Part shown: piece by piece, positions 9,139 to 18,603 of the stretch
How positions within the stretch are numbered: position 1 is the first letter of the stretch
Layout of the letters: each line of letters starts with the position of its first letter
Assembly (NCBI RefSeq): GCF_019264375.1
Contig: NZ_JAHVAI010000007.1
Span: 161,338 to 225,337 of the forward strand
DNA length: 64,000 nt
Source: Sedimentimonas flavescens
GTDB lineage: Bacteria > Pseudomonadota > Alphaproteobacteria > Rhodobacterales > Rhodobacteraceae
Direction of reading: 5' to 3'
The notes under the pieces: generated by a model
Database searches by the model: none
What the model was told of the DNA's origin: nothing
Seen by the model: only the letters and a program-made list of their open reading frames with translations
Program-made: the position numbers and the translations under genes

Positions 9139-9606
9139 TCAGACCCGGTGATAGGGGGTGCCCGCCACGATCTGCCCGGCGCGGTAAAGCTGCTCGGCCA
9201 ACATCACGCGCACCAGCATATGCGGCCAGACCATGCGCCCGAAGCTGAGCGACCAGTCGGCGCGGGCGCGCAGCGCGGGCGCGATGCCATCCGCCCCACC
9301 GATCACGAAGCTGACGTCGCGCGCCTGATCGCGCCAGCCTGCCAGTCGTTCCGCGAACTCGGGCGATGAAACCACATCGCCGCGCTCGTCGAGCGTGACC
9401 AGAACCGACCCCGCCGGGATCGCGCGATCCAGCAGCGCGGCCTCGGCCTCCATGCCGAGGTTCTTCTTGTCCTCGACCTCAATGACTGAGGCCGGCCCGA
9501 GCCCGAACGCCCGGCCGGCCTTGCCGAACCGTTCCAGATAGTCGGAGATGAGCTCCAGCTCGGGGCTCTTGCGCAGTCGGCCGACCGCGCAGATCGTCAC
9601 TTTCAT
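9139..9606 (-). CDS. rlmH: 23S rRNA (pseudouridine1915-N3)-methyltransferase RlmH
   Basis: SPOUT-family methyltransferase that modifies pseudouridine 1915 of 23S rRNA in the assembled ribosome, using S-adenosylmethionine. The 155-residue length is typical. The family start MKVTICAVGRLRKSPE, the VTLDERGDVVSSPEFAERL segment, the knot SFVIGGADG and the C-terminal LAEQLYRAGQIVAGTPYHRV are all present. The ATG abuts the rsfS stop directly (TGAATG), so the two are translationally coupled as in many bacteria. Confidence 0.96.
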   Translation of the reverse strand: MKVTICAVGRLRKSPELELISDYLERFGKAGRAFGLGPASVIEVEDKKNLGMEAEAALLDRAIPAGSVLVTLDERGDVVSSPEFAERLAGWRDQARDVSFVIGGADGIAPALRARADWSLSFGRMVWPHMLVRVMLAEQLYRAGQIVAGTPYHRV

Positions 9607-9969
9607 TCAGACGCGCCCGCCAGCCGGCATCCACATCTTTTCGAGCTGGTAGAACTCGCGCACTTCGGGGCGGAACACGTGGACGATGACGTCCTGCGTG
9701 TCGATCAGCACCCAGTCGCCCTGATCCTTGCCCTCGATCTTGCAAAGACGACCGAACTCGTCCTTGAGACGCTCGGTCAGCTTTTCGGCGATGGCGCCGA
9801 CCTGACGCGAGCTGCGCCCCGAGCAGATGACCATGTAATCGGCAATCGACGAGCGCCCGCGCAGGTCGATCGTGACGATATCCTCGGCCTTGTCATCTTC
9901 GAGGGAGGAAAGGACGCGCGCCAGAAGCTGGTCGCTCGTCACTTCGGCACCTGCCAGCTTGGCCGTCAT
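9607..9969 (-). CDS. rsfS: Ribosomal silencing factor RsfS
   Basis: Binds ribosomal protein uL14 on the large subunit and blocks subunit joining in starved cells. The core includes SLEDDKAEDIVTIDLRG, IADYMVICSGRSSRQV and GDWVLIDTQDVIVHVF, followed by REFYQLEKMW, all hallmarks of the Iojap/RsfS family. The open frame runs further upstream, but the ATG at 9969 is preferred because AAAGGTGG, a good ribosome site, lies a few bases before it, and because it leaves about 10 residues before the domain. The product has 120 residues. It is coupled to rlmH. Confidence 0.93.
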   Translation of the reverse strand: MTAKLAGAEVTSDQLLARVLSSLEDDKAEDIVTIDLRGRSSIADYMVICSGRSSRQVGAIAEKLTERLKDEFGRLCKIEGKDQGDWVLIDTQDVIVHVFRPEVREFYQLEKMWMPAGGRV

Positions 9970-10102
9970 GAGTGCCACCTTTGCGCCGGAACTGCCGGAC
10001 GCGACAGATAAATGAGACAGGACATTGTCCTCCAGAGGTTCAAGCGCCGCCTTTGCCCCGGCGCCGGGCATAATAAAAACGTAACATCGGCGGGGCCAAA
10101 TC

Positions 10103-11446
10103 TCAACTTCCGGCCTGCGGATTTTCGCCGCTGGCCGTTGCGTCGGACGTGGACCCACCGAGAACCCGCACTTCGCGCTGCGGGAAGGGGATAGAGATTC
10201 CGTTCGCGTGGAACGCATCCCAGAGCGCCAGATACACGGCTCCGCGCACATTGGTAAGCCCCTCGACGGGGTCTTTGATCCAGAATCTGAGCACATAATC
10301 GACAGAACTCTCGCCAAATCCGGTGATATGGCACACCGCAGGGCGCGATCTGAGCACGCGCGAGACTGACTGCGCCGCACTGACGGCCAGTTCGCGTACC
10401 TTGTGCGGGTCGTCGTGATAGGAGGTGCCGAAGGTCAGGTCGATGCGGACGAATTCATCGGAATGGGACCAGTTGACCACCTGCCCGGTGATCAGATCCT
10501 CGTTCGGGATCAGGTATTCCTTGCCGTCGCGGGTCACCACACTGACATAGCGCGCGCCGAGCGAATTGATCCAGCCGAAGGTGTCGCCGATGCTGATCAC
10601 GTCGCCCGGCTTGATCGACTTGTCGAGCAGGATGATCACGCCCGAGACAAGGTTCGACACCACCTTCTGCAAACCAAAGCCCAGGCCCACGCCGATGGCG
10701 CCCGACAGCACGGCCAGACCGGTCAGATCGAACCCCACCGACTTCAATCCGACAAACAGCGCCGCGCCGTAGAACAAGACCTGCATGACCTTGATCACCA
10801 GCTCGCTCATCGAGGGCGAGATGTCGGTATTGGCCCGGATACGCGCGGTGGCGCGCCGCGTGACCGCCCGCGCGCCGGAAACCAGCAGCGCCGTCAGCAC
10901 CATCGCCTTGAGAACCGCCAGTGCCGAAAGCCGGAAGTCGCCAATCGTGATCGCGGCACTGTCGAGCAGCCCCGCCGCCTCGTCCGCAAAACCCAGATAG
11001 TAAAGCGCGACATAGATCCATACGCCCCAGGTCACGATCCGCCGCAACAGATCGTTATGGATCAGCCGCGCGAGCATGCCGACCACGAGCCAGGCCGTGA
11101 CCAGCGTCGCCGCGAGCACCACGATGAAGCGGCGCGAGTAGAAGGGGCTCAGCTCGCTCAGCACGAACACCGCCGACCAGGCGAGCAGGATGAAGATCAC
11201 GCCGCGCAGGCGCTTGCGAAAGATGATGGCGCTGCGCAGCTGCCGGGGGCTGAGTTCGCGGTTGCGCGCCCAGTCGTCCACCTTGGGCGCAAGCCAGATC
11301 CGGCCCAAATGCGCAATTCCGAAACAGACAAGGATGATTGCGAGTTGCCACAGCCGCGAAGGCAGGATGAGCGAGTGGAAGAAGATCTCCACCTGGTGCC
11401 AGATCGACTGGATGGTCTTGAGCGTCTCCGGGTTGATGAAGTCCAC
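10103..11446 (-). CDS. Small-conductance mechanosensitive channel, MscS family
   Basis: Inner-membrane tension-gated channel that protects against hypo-osmotic shock. The product has 447 residues from a GTG at 11446, preceded by AGGGAGG at good spacing; upstream ATG codons lack a ribosome site. Several N-terminal transmembrane helices precede the conserved pore and beta domain: GVGLGFGLQKVVSNLVSGVIIL, DKSIKPGDVISIGDTFGWI and RYVSVVTRDGKEYLIPNEDLI. It is longer than E. coli MscS (286 residues), with about three extra helices, as is common in alphaproteobacteria. The 133 bp after it hold no other gene before rsfS. Confidence 0.9.
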   Translation of the reverse strand: MDFINPETLKTIQSIWHQVEIFFHSLILPSRLWQLAIILVCFGIAHLGRIWLAPKVDDWARNRELSPRQLRSAIIFRKRLRGVIFILLAWSAVFVLSELSPFYSRRFIVVLAATLVTAWLVVGMLARLIHNDLLRRIVTWGVWIYVALYYLGFADEAAGLLDSAAITIGDFRLSALAVLKAMVLTALLVSGARAVTRRATARIRANTDISPSMSELVIKVMQVLFYGAALFVGLKSVGFDLTGLAVLSGAIGVGLGFGLQKVVSNLVSGVIILLDKSIKPGDVISIGDTFGWINSLGARYVSVVTRDGKEYLIPNEDLITGQVVNWSHSDEFVRIDLTFGTSYHDDPHKVRELAVSAAQSVSRVLRSRPAVCHITGFGESSVDYVLRFWIKDPVEGLTNVRGAVYLALWDAFHANGISIPFPQREVRVLGGSTSDATASGENPQAGS

Positions 11447-11506
11447 GTGGCCCTCCCTGAAACCACGATACAGGCAAATCAATTCCCGCCAACACGGTTT
11501 CTTTCA

Positions 11507-11535
11507 TTGCCAGACTCGCTCGGGGCGCTTATTTA
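11507..11535 (+). promoter_or_regulatory. Predicted sigma-70 promoter of the leuCD transcript
   Basis: TTGCCA (11507-11512) and TATTTA (11530-11535) are separated by 17 bp. The expected transcription start, about 11542-11543, falls on the ATG of a 28-codon ORF, so that ORF would be read from a leaderless mRNA. This is a prediction from consensus only. Confidence 0.5.
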
Positions 11536-11542
11536 GCGGCGC

Positions 11543-11629
11543 ATGAGCCGAATTATCGACATGGATGACCGCGCCCGCCTGCGCGAGCGCTTCTACGGCG
11601 AAAGCCGTTCCATCCTCGCCCGACTTTGA
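11543..11629 (+). CDS. Possible leaderless leader peptide upstream of leuC (28 residues)
   Basis: A short ORF reading [12 protein letters not shown] and ending SRSILARL, placed right at the predicted transcription start. It has three leucine and three isoleucine codons, with ILARL directly before the stop. That would suit sensing branched-chain amino acid supply, but it is not a run of leucine codons as in enteric leuL. GC-rich segments between 11630 and 11700 can form alternative short hairpins, with no clear U-tract terminator. It is unrecognised and may be untranslated; placement and codon content are the only support. Confidence 0.3.
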   Translation: MSRIIDMDDRARLRERFYGESRSILARL

Positions 11630-11732
11630 TGTCGGCGCGGGGCCGCGATCATGCGTCCCTGTCGCCTGCGGTCGCCCCTTGCCGGCGCGGCCGCCTGCCC
11701 TGACCAATTCACAGCCATCGAAAGAGAGAGCC

Positions 11733-13160
<1,428 letters not shown>

Positions 13161-13172
13161 GGAGCCGCGACG

Positions 13173-13778
13173 ATGGAAAAGTTTCAAAAAGTGACCGGCA
13201 TCGCGGCGCCCATGCCGCTGGTGAACATCGACACCGACATGATCATCCCGAAGGTCTTCCTCAAGACGATCAAGCGTTCGGGCCTCGGCGTGAACCTGTT
13301 CGACGAGATGCGCTATGACCGCGCGGGCAACGAGCTGCCCGACTTCGTGCTGAACAAGCCGCAGTACCGCGACGCCTCGATCCTGATCGCGGGCGACAAC
13401 TTCGGCTGCGGTTCCTCGCGCGAGCACGCCCCCTGGGCGCTGGCGGATTTCGGCATCAAGGTCATCGTCTCGACCTCGTTTGCCGACATCTTCTTCAACA
13501 ACTGCTTCAAGAACGGCATGCTGCCGATCGTGCTGCCGCAGGCCGAGGTCGATCTGCTGATGAAGGACGCTGAGAAGGGCGCCAACGCGCGCATGACCGT
13601 CGATCTGGAGAACCAGCAGATCACCACCTCGGATGGCGTCACCATTCCGTTCGAAGTGGATGCGTTCAAGAAGCACTGCCTGATCAACGGTCTCGACGAC
13701 ATCGGCCTGACGCTTGAGAAGGTCTCGGCCATCGATACCTTCGAGGCACAGTCGGCGCAGTCGCGTCCCTGGGTCTGA
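13173..13778 (+). CDS. leuD: 3-isopropylmalate dehydratase small subunit
   Basis: Swivel-domain subunit that completes the LeuCD active site, 201 residues. Diagnostic segments are [15 protein letters not shown] near residue 17, and [14 protein letters not shown] near residue 75, where the substrate is bound. The ATG lies 12 bp after the leuC stop, so the two are one operon. A strong terminator follows, so leuB, which is 2.2 kb downstream, has its own promoter. Confidence 0.97.
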   Translation: MEKFQKVTGIAAPMPLVNIDTDMIIPKVFLKTIKRSGLGVNLFDEMRYDRAGNELPDFVLNKPQYRDASILIAGDNFGCGSSREHAPWALADFGIKVIVSTSFADIFFNNCFKNGMLPIVLPQAEVDLLMKDAEKGANARMTVDLENQQITTSDGVTIPFEVDAFKKHCLINGLDDIGLTLEKVSAIDTFEAQSAQSRPWV

Positions 13779-13818
13779 TCCAGTTAGTGGCCTTAAACCA
13801 CTGATATACAAGATATTG

Positions 13819-13845
13819 GGCCGCCCTCTGGGCGGCCTTATTTTT
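13819..13845 (+). terminator. Rho-independent terminator of leuCD
   Basis: An 8-bp GC stem, GGCCGCCC (13819-13826) with GGCGGCC (13831-13837, plus one G), has a TCT loop and is followed by TTATTTTTG. It sits 40 bp after the leuD stop. Confidence 0.9.
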
Positions 13846-14047
13846 GCACCATTCTTGGTGCAAAGCGGCACCAGTCACTGGTGATTTGTTTTAAATTTGC
13901 GAGGATGGTGATTGAAAGATTGCCTGCCAATCCGGAATTGGGCAAAATGATGGCAAGAATGAGGCAGTCCGCCATAATCCGGCGGCAACAACATGGGACA
14001 AGGGGCCGGCATCGTATCGGAACCGTCCGTGGTGAGGGGTTAGAGCG

Positions 14048-14875
14048 GTGATTTCACGCATTGCAGGGGCGTTGCTGCGCGCAATTCTCGTGGGTCTGGT
14101 CATCGTGACCCCCGCGCTTCTGCTTCCTGCCGTGTCGCGTGATACTGTCCAGATCGTTGCTCTCGTGTCGCTCTTCGCAGCGATGTTCATCCTGTTCGAA
14201 TATGCCTCGGTCTATCCCGGTCTGGTCGAGTTCCGCGACGCGCCGCCCTTCAATCGCATCCGGTTTCTGGCGCTTGCGGGGATCATCATCACCCAGTCGC
14301 TGATCATCCTTGACCGGTTCGAGCCTTCGACCCTGACCCAGTTCGTCGATGTGGTCAGCGCAAGCCTCGCTTCCAAGCTCGACTTTCCCTATAGCCCGGT
14401 GCGCATCCTCTCGCTGATGCTTCCGCGTGGCACCGACCCGGCGCATGTGGAGCTGCTGCGCACCGTGGGCGGGATCAGCTACCTGATCTCGATCACCACG
14501 CTTGGCCTCTTTATTCTGGTGATGCGTCTGGCGGGCTGGCCGACCGCGCGGGGCGGCTTCAACGTCTGGGTCAACCTGCCCACCTTCGACCCGACCGTCG
14601 GCGGCGACGTGGTCGAGCAGCTGCGCCGCGACAGCTGGGCCAATATCGCGTTGGGCTTCCTGCTTCCCTTCATCATTCCCGCGATCCTCAAGGCGATCTC
14701 GACGACCTTCGAGCCGATCACGCTGGAAACGCCGCAAACGATGATCTGGACGGTGACGGCATGGTCTTTCCTTCCGACAAGCCTGTTCATGCGCGGCCTC
14801 GCCATGGGGCGGATCGCCGACATGATCGAGGAAAAGCGCCGCCTCGCGGTTGGCTCGGGCTATCTGGCGGCCTGA
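14048..14875 (+). CDS. Conserved multi-pass membrane protein of unknown function
   Basis: A 275-residue hydrophobic protein from a GTG at 14048, with about five or six predicted transmembrane segments (roughly 8-28, 33-50, 75-95, 135-155, 195-215 and 230-250). I recognise no domain. A loop [23 protein letters not shown] near residue 175 looks conserved-type. It lies between leuD and leuB but follows a terminator, so a leucine role is not implied. The next ORF begins inside its last 115 bases in another frame, which suggests coupling. Function unknown. Confidence 0.75.
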   Translation: MISRIAGALLRAILVGLVIVTPALLLPAVSRDTVQIVALVSLFAAMFILFEYASVYPGLVEFRDAPPFNRIRFLALAGIIITQSLIILDRFEPSTLTQFVDVVSASLASKLDFPYSPVRILSLMLPRGTDPAHVELLRTVGGISYLISITTLGLFILVMRLAGWPTARGGFNVWVNLPTFDPTVGGDVVEQLRRDSWANIALGFLLPFIIPAILKAISTTFEPITLETPQTMIWTVTAWSFLPTSLFMRGLAMGRIADMIEEKRRLAVGSGYLAA

Positions 14876-15936
14876 TCGCCCTTGCTCTGGCCGGGCCTGC
14901 TGCCGCTGAAACGCTTCGCATCGCCACCTGGACGCCCGATCTGACCCGCAAGGGGCCGGGCTTGCTACTGCGCGATATTGACGAAGGCAAGGATGCGCAG
15001 ATCGCTGCCGCCATCGCGGTAATTGCCGAGACCGCCCCCGATATTCTGCTGCTGACCGGCTTCGACTGGGATTTCGACGGCGCCGCGCTGCGTGCCTTTG
15101 CCGATCGGCTGGCCGGGGCGGGGGTGGCCTATCCGCATCGCTTCGCCGCGCGGCCCAATAGCGGCATGGCAAGCGGTCTCGACCTGGATGGCGACGGCAA
15201 AACGGGCGGCGCGGGGGATGCACAGGGCTTTGGCCGCTTTTCGGGCGAGGGCGGCTTGGCGCTGTTGTCGCGCTATCCGATCGAGACTGAAGCTGCGCAG
15301 GATTTCTCGGGCTTTCTCTGGCGCGACCTGCCGGGAAACCTGATCGAGGGCGCGGGCCTCTCGCCCGAGGCGATGGCCGTGCAGCGTCTCTCTTCGACCG
15401 CGCATTGGGATCTGTCGCTGCGCGTGGGCGGCCAAAGCCTGCACCTGCTGGCCTGGGCCGCGACCCCGCCGGTTTTCGATGGCCCCGAGGATCGCAACGG
15501 CCGGCGCAACCATGACGAGGCCGCCTTCTGGCTGCGCTACCTCGACGGCGATTTGCCCATGACCCCGCCCGGGGGGCCTTTCGTGCTGCTCGGCGACGCG
15601 AACCTCGACCCGGTGGATGGCGAGGGCCGCCCCGAGGCGTTACGCGCGCTGCTGGCCCATCCGCGCTTGCAAGATCCCCGCCCCGCCAGCGTGGGCGCGG
15701 CCATGGCACCGCAGACCGGGCGCAACGCGCAGCATGGGGGCGAGGCGGCGCTTGATACAGCTGATTGGGACGATGCGCGCGTTGGCAATATGCGCGTCGA
15801 TTATGTGCTGCCCTCGCGCGATCTGGCGGTGCGCGGCGCGGGCACCTTCTGGCCCGCCCCCGAGGCGCCGATGGCGCGCACAGCCGCAACCGCCTCGCGC
15901 CATGCTCTTGTCTGGGTGGATATTTCGCTGCCCTGA
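14761..15936 (+). CDS. Endonuclease/exonuclease/phosphatase (EEP) family protein, probably secreted
   Basis: The EEP fold is visible: RIATWTPD after a hydrophobic segment, GLALLSRYPIE, VLLGDANLDPVDG, RVDYVLPSRDL and a final SRHALVWVDI carrying the catalytic histidine. These proteins hydrolyse phosphodiesters, and extracellular ones may act on nucleic acid or lipids. The hydrophobic stretch LSGGLIALALAGPAAA followed by AET looks like a signal peptide. The only ordinary start is ATG 14761, which overlaps the upstream gene by 115 bp and puts about 33 polar residues in front of the signal core. A CTG start at about 14870 is the alternative. No metal site is missing. Confidence 0.75.
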   Translation: MVFPSDKPVHARPRHGADRRHDRGKAPPRGWLGLSGGLIALALAGPAAAETLRIATWTPDLTRKGPGLLLRDIDEGKDAQIAAAIAVIAETAPDILLLTGFDWDFDGAALRAFADRLAGAGVAYPHRFAARPNSGMASGLDLDGDGKTGGAGDAQGFGRFSGEGGLALLSRYPIETEAAQDFSGFLWRDLPGNLIEGAGLSPEAMAVQRLSSTAHWDLSLRVGGQSLHLLAWAATPPVFDGPEDRNGRRNHDEAAFWLRYLDGDLPMTPPGGPFVLLGDANLDPVDGEGRPEALRALLAHPRLQDPRPASVGAAMAPQTGRNAQHGGEAALDTADWDDARVGNMRVDYVLPSRDLAVRGAGTFWPAPEAPMARTAATASRHALVWVDISLP

Positions 15937-15957
15937 GGCGCATTTCCAAGGCTTGTC

Positions 15958-15986
15958 TTGACCCGGCGGCGGGCATTGGTTAGGCC
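15958..15986 (+). promoter_or_regulatory. Predicted promoter of leuB
   Basis: TTGACC (15958-15963) and TAGGCC (15981-15986) have a 17-bp spacer, 31 bp before the leuB ATG. The -35 is good and the -10 is weak. Confidence 0.4.
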
Positions 15987-16017
15987 GCTTCCAACCAATA
16001 GACGTTGGAGAAAACGA

Positions 16018-17124
16018 ATGGCCAACCCTTCCATCCTCATCCTTGCCGGCGACGGTATCGGCCCTGAAGTCATGGCCGAGGTGAAAAAGATCATCAGCTG
16101 GTACGGCGACAAGCGCGGCCTCGTTTTCGACGTGAGCGAAGACCTCGTCGGCGGCGCCGCCTATGACGTGCATGGCAAGCCGCTGGCAGATGAGACCATG
16201 GCCAAGGCACAAGAGGTGGACGCGGTCCTGCTGGGTGCCGTGGGCGGCCCGAAATACGACAACCTCGACTTCTCGGTGAAGCCCGAGCGCGGCCTGCTGC
16301 GCCTGCGCAAGGAAATGGACCTGTTCTCGAACCTGCGCCCGGCGCAGTGCTTCGACGCGCTCGCCGATTTCTCGTCGCTCAAGAAAGATGTGGTCGCGGG
16401 CCTCGACATCATGATCGTGCGCGAGCTGACCTCGGGCGTCTATTTCGGCACGCCGCGCGGGATCTTCGAAGAGAACGGCGAGCGCGTGGGGATCAACACC
16501 CAGCGCTACACCGAGAGCGAGATTGAGCGCGTCGCGCGTTCGGCCTTCGAGCTGGCCAAGCGCCGCGGCAACAAGGTCTGCTCGATGGAGAAGGCCAACG
16601 TGATGGAATCGGGCATCCTGTGGCGCGAAGTCGTCCAGCGCATCCATGACGAGGAATATCCCGAGGTCGAGCTGTCGCATATGTATGCCGACAACGGAGC
16701 GATGCAGCTGGTGCGCTGGCCCAAGCAGTTCGACGTCATCGTGACCGACAACCTCTTTGGCGACATCCTCTCGGATTGCGCGGCGATGCTCACCGGCTCG
16801 CTCGGCATGCTGCCCTCGGCCTCGCTTGGTGCGCCGATGGAGAACGGCCGCCCGAAAGCGATGTACGAACCCGTCCACGGCTCGGCCCCCGATATTGCCG
16901 GTCAGGGCAAGGCCAACCCGATCGCCTGTATCCTCAGCTTCGCCATGGCGCTGCGCTACAGCTTCGATCAGGGCGACGAGGCGAGCCGCCTTGAGAAGGC
17001 GATCGAGAAGGTGCTGGCCGAGGGCGTGCGCACCGCTGACCTGATGGGCCCCGAGGGCGGCACCGCAGTTTCGACCGTCGAGATGGGCGCCAAGATCATC
17101 GAGGCACTCGACGCAAGCCTCTGA
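16018..17124 (+). CDS. leuB: 3-isopropylmalate dehydrogenase
   Basis: NAD-dependent oxidative decarboxylation of 3-isopropylmalate to 2-oxoisocaproate. The 368 residues start [18 protein letters not shown] behind TTGGAGAAAACG. Family motifs are [43 protein letters not shown], the metal-site [24 protein letters not shown] and the NAD-site [18 protein letters not shown]. All match bacterial LeuB rather than isocitrate dehydrogenase. It is a separate transcription unit ended by a strong terminator. Confidence 0.97.
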   Translation: MANPSILILAGDGIGPEVMAEVKKIISWYGDKRGLVFDVSEDLVGGAAYDVHGKPLADETMAKAQEVDAVLLGAVGGPKYDNLDFSVKPERGLLRLRKEMDLFSNLRPAQCFDALADFSSLKKDVVAGLDIMIVRELTSGVYFGTPRGIFEENGERVGINTQRYTESEIERVARSAFELAKRRGNKVCSMEKANVMESGILWREVVQRIHDEEYPEVELSHMYADNGAMQLVRWPKQFDVIVTDNLFGDILSDCAAMLTGSLGMLPSASLGAPMENGRPKAMYEPVHGSAPDIAGQGKANPIACILSFAMALRYSFDQGDEASRLEKAIEKVLAEGVRTADLMGPEGGTAVSTVEMGAKIIEALDASL

Positions 17125-17144
17125 TCAGCGGCTGACCGATTTGG

Positions 17145-17173
17145 AACGGCGCGGAGAAATCCGCGCCGTTTTG
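17145..17173 (+). terminator. Rho-independent terminator after leuB
   Basis: An 11-bp stem, AACGGCGCGGA (17145-17155) with TCCGCGCCGTT (17160-17170), has a GAAA tetraloop and is followed by TTGCG. The T run is short. Confidence 0.8.
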
Positions 17174-17234
17174 CGTTGCGTCCTTGCCAAATGCGCCACC
17201 CCGGGCGTATGGGAGCGCTAACAGGAGGGTTGCG

Positions 17235-18212
17235 ATGCACGCAGGCAGATCCAACAGCAAGGGGGCGGGGCTCGCCCTGCTGGCGATGGCGATCTACGCG
17301 ACGCATGATGCCGTGGTGAAGACACTGGGCGAGCGGTACTCGGCCGTTCAGATCATTTTCTTTGCCGCGCTGCTCAGCTTTCCGATCCTCTCGCTCATCA
17401 TGCTCAAGGACAAACGCGAGGGCCATCTGCGCCCCATCCATCCCTGGTGGGTGCTGGCGCGCGCGATCTGCACCGTGATCACCGGGGTCTGCGCGTTTTA
17501 CGCCTTTTCGCATCTGCCGCTCGCTCAGGTTTACCCGATCCTCTTCGCGATGCCGCTGCTGATCACGATCCTCGCAATTCCGGTCTTGGGCGAGAAGGTC
17601 GGCCCCCATCGTTGGGCGGCGGTGATCATCGGGTTGCTCGGGGTGCTGATCGTGGTGCGCCCGGGGCAGGCCGAGCTGGGCCTGGGCCATATCGCCGCGA
17701 TGACGGCGGCGCTCTGCGGCTCGGTCGCGTCGATCATCATCCGCAAGATCGGCAATGAAGAACGCTCGGTCGTGATGCTGCTCTCGCCGCTTCTGGGCAA
17801 CTTCCTGGCCATGGGGGCAGTGCTGCCGCTGGTTTGGGTCCCGCTGGAGCTGCGCGATCTGGGCTTGCTGGCGGTGGTCGCGCTCTTTGGTCTCACGGGG
17901 GCCTTTCTGCAGATCCTGGCCTATCGCGAGGGCGAGGCCGCGATCGTCGCGCCGATGCAGTATTCGCAGATCGTCTGGGCGGTGATCTACGGCTGGTTCT
18001 TCTTTGGCGAGGGGATTGACGGGCCAACGATGCTTGGCGCGGGCGTCGTCATTGCCTCGGGCACCTATATCGTCTGGCGCGAAAGCACTGCGAACGTGTC
18101 GCAAAACCGCCCCGTGCTGCAAACCCGCGGCCGCACGGAAACCGTGACAACACCGCGCTCGTCGCTGTTGCAGCGCGCGCTGAACCTGACCGGTCGCAGC
18201 GGCACAAGGTAA
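17235..18212 (+). CDS. EamA/DMT-family transporter
   Basis: Ten-helix drug/metabolite transporter in the inner membrane, 325 residues, made of two EamA repeats. The first covers about 10-145 (ATHDAVVKTLGERYSAVQ early, FPILFAMPLLITILA-like helix) and the second about 155-290. The ATG at 17235 has AGGAGGG just upstream, which beats the earlier in-frame start. A 35-residue polar C-terminal tail follows the last helix. The substrate cannot be predicted from sequence; members export amino acids, nucleosides or drugs. It stands alone between the leuB terminator and tRNA-Pro. Confidence 0.85.
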   Translation: MHAGRSNSKGAGLALLAMAIYATHDAVVKTLGERYSAVQIIFFAALLSFPILSLIMLKDKREGHLRPIHPWWVLARAICTVITGVCAFYAFSHLPLAQVYPILFAMPLLITILAIPVLGEKVGPHRWAAVIIGLLGVLIVVRPGQAELGLGHIAAMTAALCGSVASIIIRKIGNEERSVVMLLSPLLGNFLAMGAVLPLVWVPLELRDLGLLAVVALFGLTGAFLQILAYREGEAAIVAPMQYSQIVWAVIYGWFFFGEGIDGPTMLGAGVVIASGTYIVWRESTANVSQNRPVLQTRGRTETVTTPRSSLLQRALNLTGRSGTR

Positions 18213-18234
18213 CGGAAAAGACGCAGAATCCCCC

Positions 18235-18263
18235 TTGCAAATGCCGGACGGAGTCGGTAACTC
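18235..18263 (+). promoter_or_regulatory. Predicted promoter of tRNA-Pro
   Basis: TTGCAA (18235-18240) and TAACTC (18258-18263) are 17 bp apart. The expected start, near 18270, lies about 7 bp before the mature tRNA. Confidence 0.45.
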
Positions 18264-18276
18264 GCCTCCACACGGT

Positions 18277-18353
18277 CGGAGCGTAGCGCAGCCTGGTAGC
18301 GCACCTGCTTCGGGAGCAGGGGGTCGGAGGTTCGAATCCTCTCGCTCCGACCA
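18277..18353 (+). tRNA. tRNA-Pro (anticodon CGG)
   Basis: A 77-nt cloverleaf with acceptor stem CGGAGCG/CGCTCCG, discriminator A and encoded CCA. The anticodon stem CCTGC/GCAGG encloses the loop TTCGGGA, giving anticodon CGG. The T loop is GTTCGAATC. It reads proline CCG codons, which are abundant in this GC-rich genome. It lies between a transporter gene and gpmI; the following 250 bp hold no ORF I would call. Confidence 0.97.
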
Positions 18354-18603
18354 ATTTCCCGACATCCTAGCCCAGACAGCCTCCTTTCTGCGCGGGTATG
18401 TCCGGCTGCCTTCATCAAGCCTCCCAAATCTGCCTTCGGCATGGGCTTGGCAGTCCGGTTCACATTGGGCCCCGCGCCTTTTTGCGCGCCCGCGGCGCGC
18501 CTGCCCCGGCATTCCACGCTCACACCCTGGCGAGGGGAAACCGTCGCAGTTGCCCGTGGCGCTGCGGGCGCGTAAAAGGGCGCGAACCCTACAGGAGGCC
18601 CCG

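Noticed and set aside
18277..18353. Attachment site for an integrated element at tRNA-Pro (and at tRNA-Thr, 61808-61883)
   Set aside because: No duplicated tRNA 3' end, integrase or foreign-looking gene is within reach.
18235..18603. N-terminal extension of gpmI running through tRNA-Pro
   Set aside because: It covers a complete tRNA gene, and the ATG at 18604 has a strong ribosome site and the family's normal N-terminus.
18354..18603. A possible small RNA or terminator after tRNA-Pro
   Set aside because: Only weak GC hairpins without T runs and no promoter-like pair were seen; I see nothing firm in this gap.
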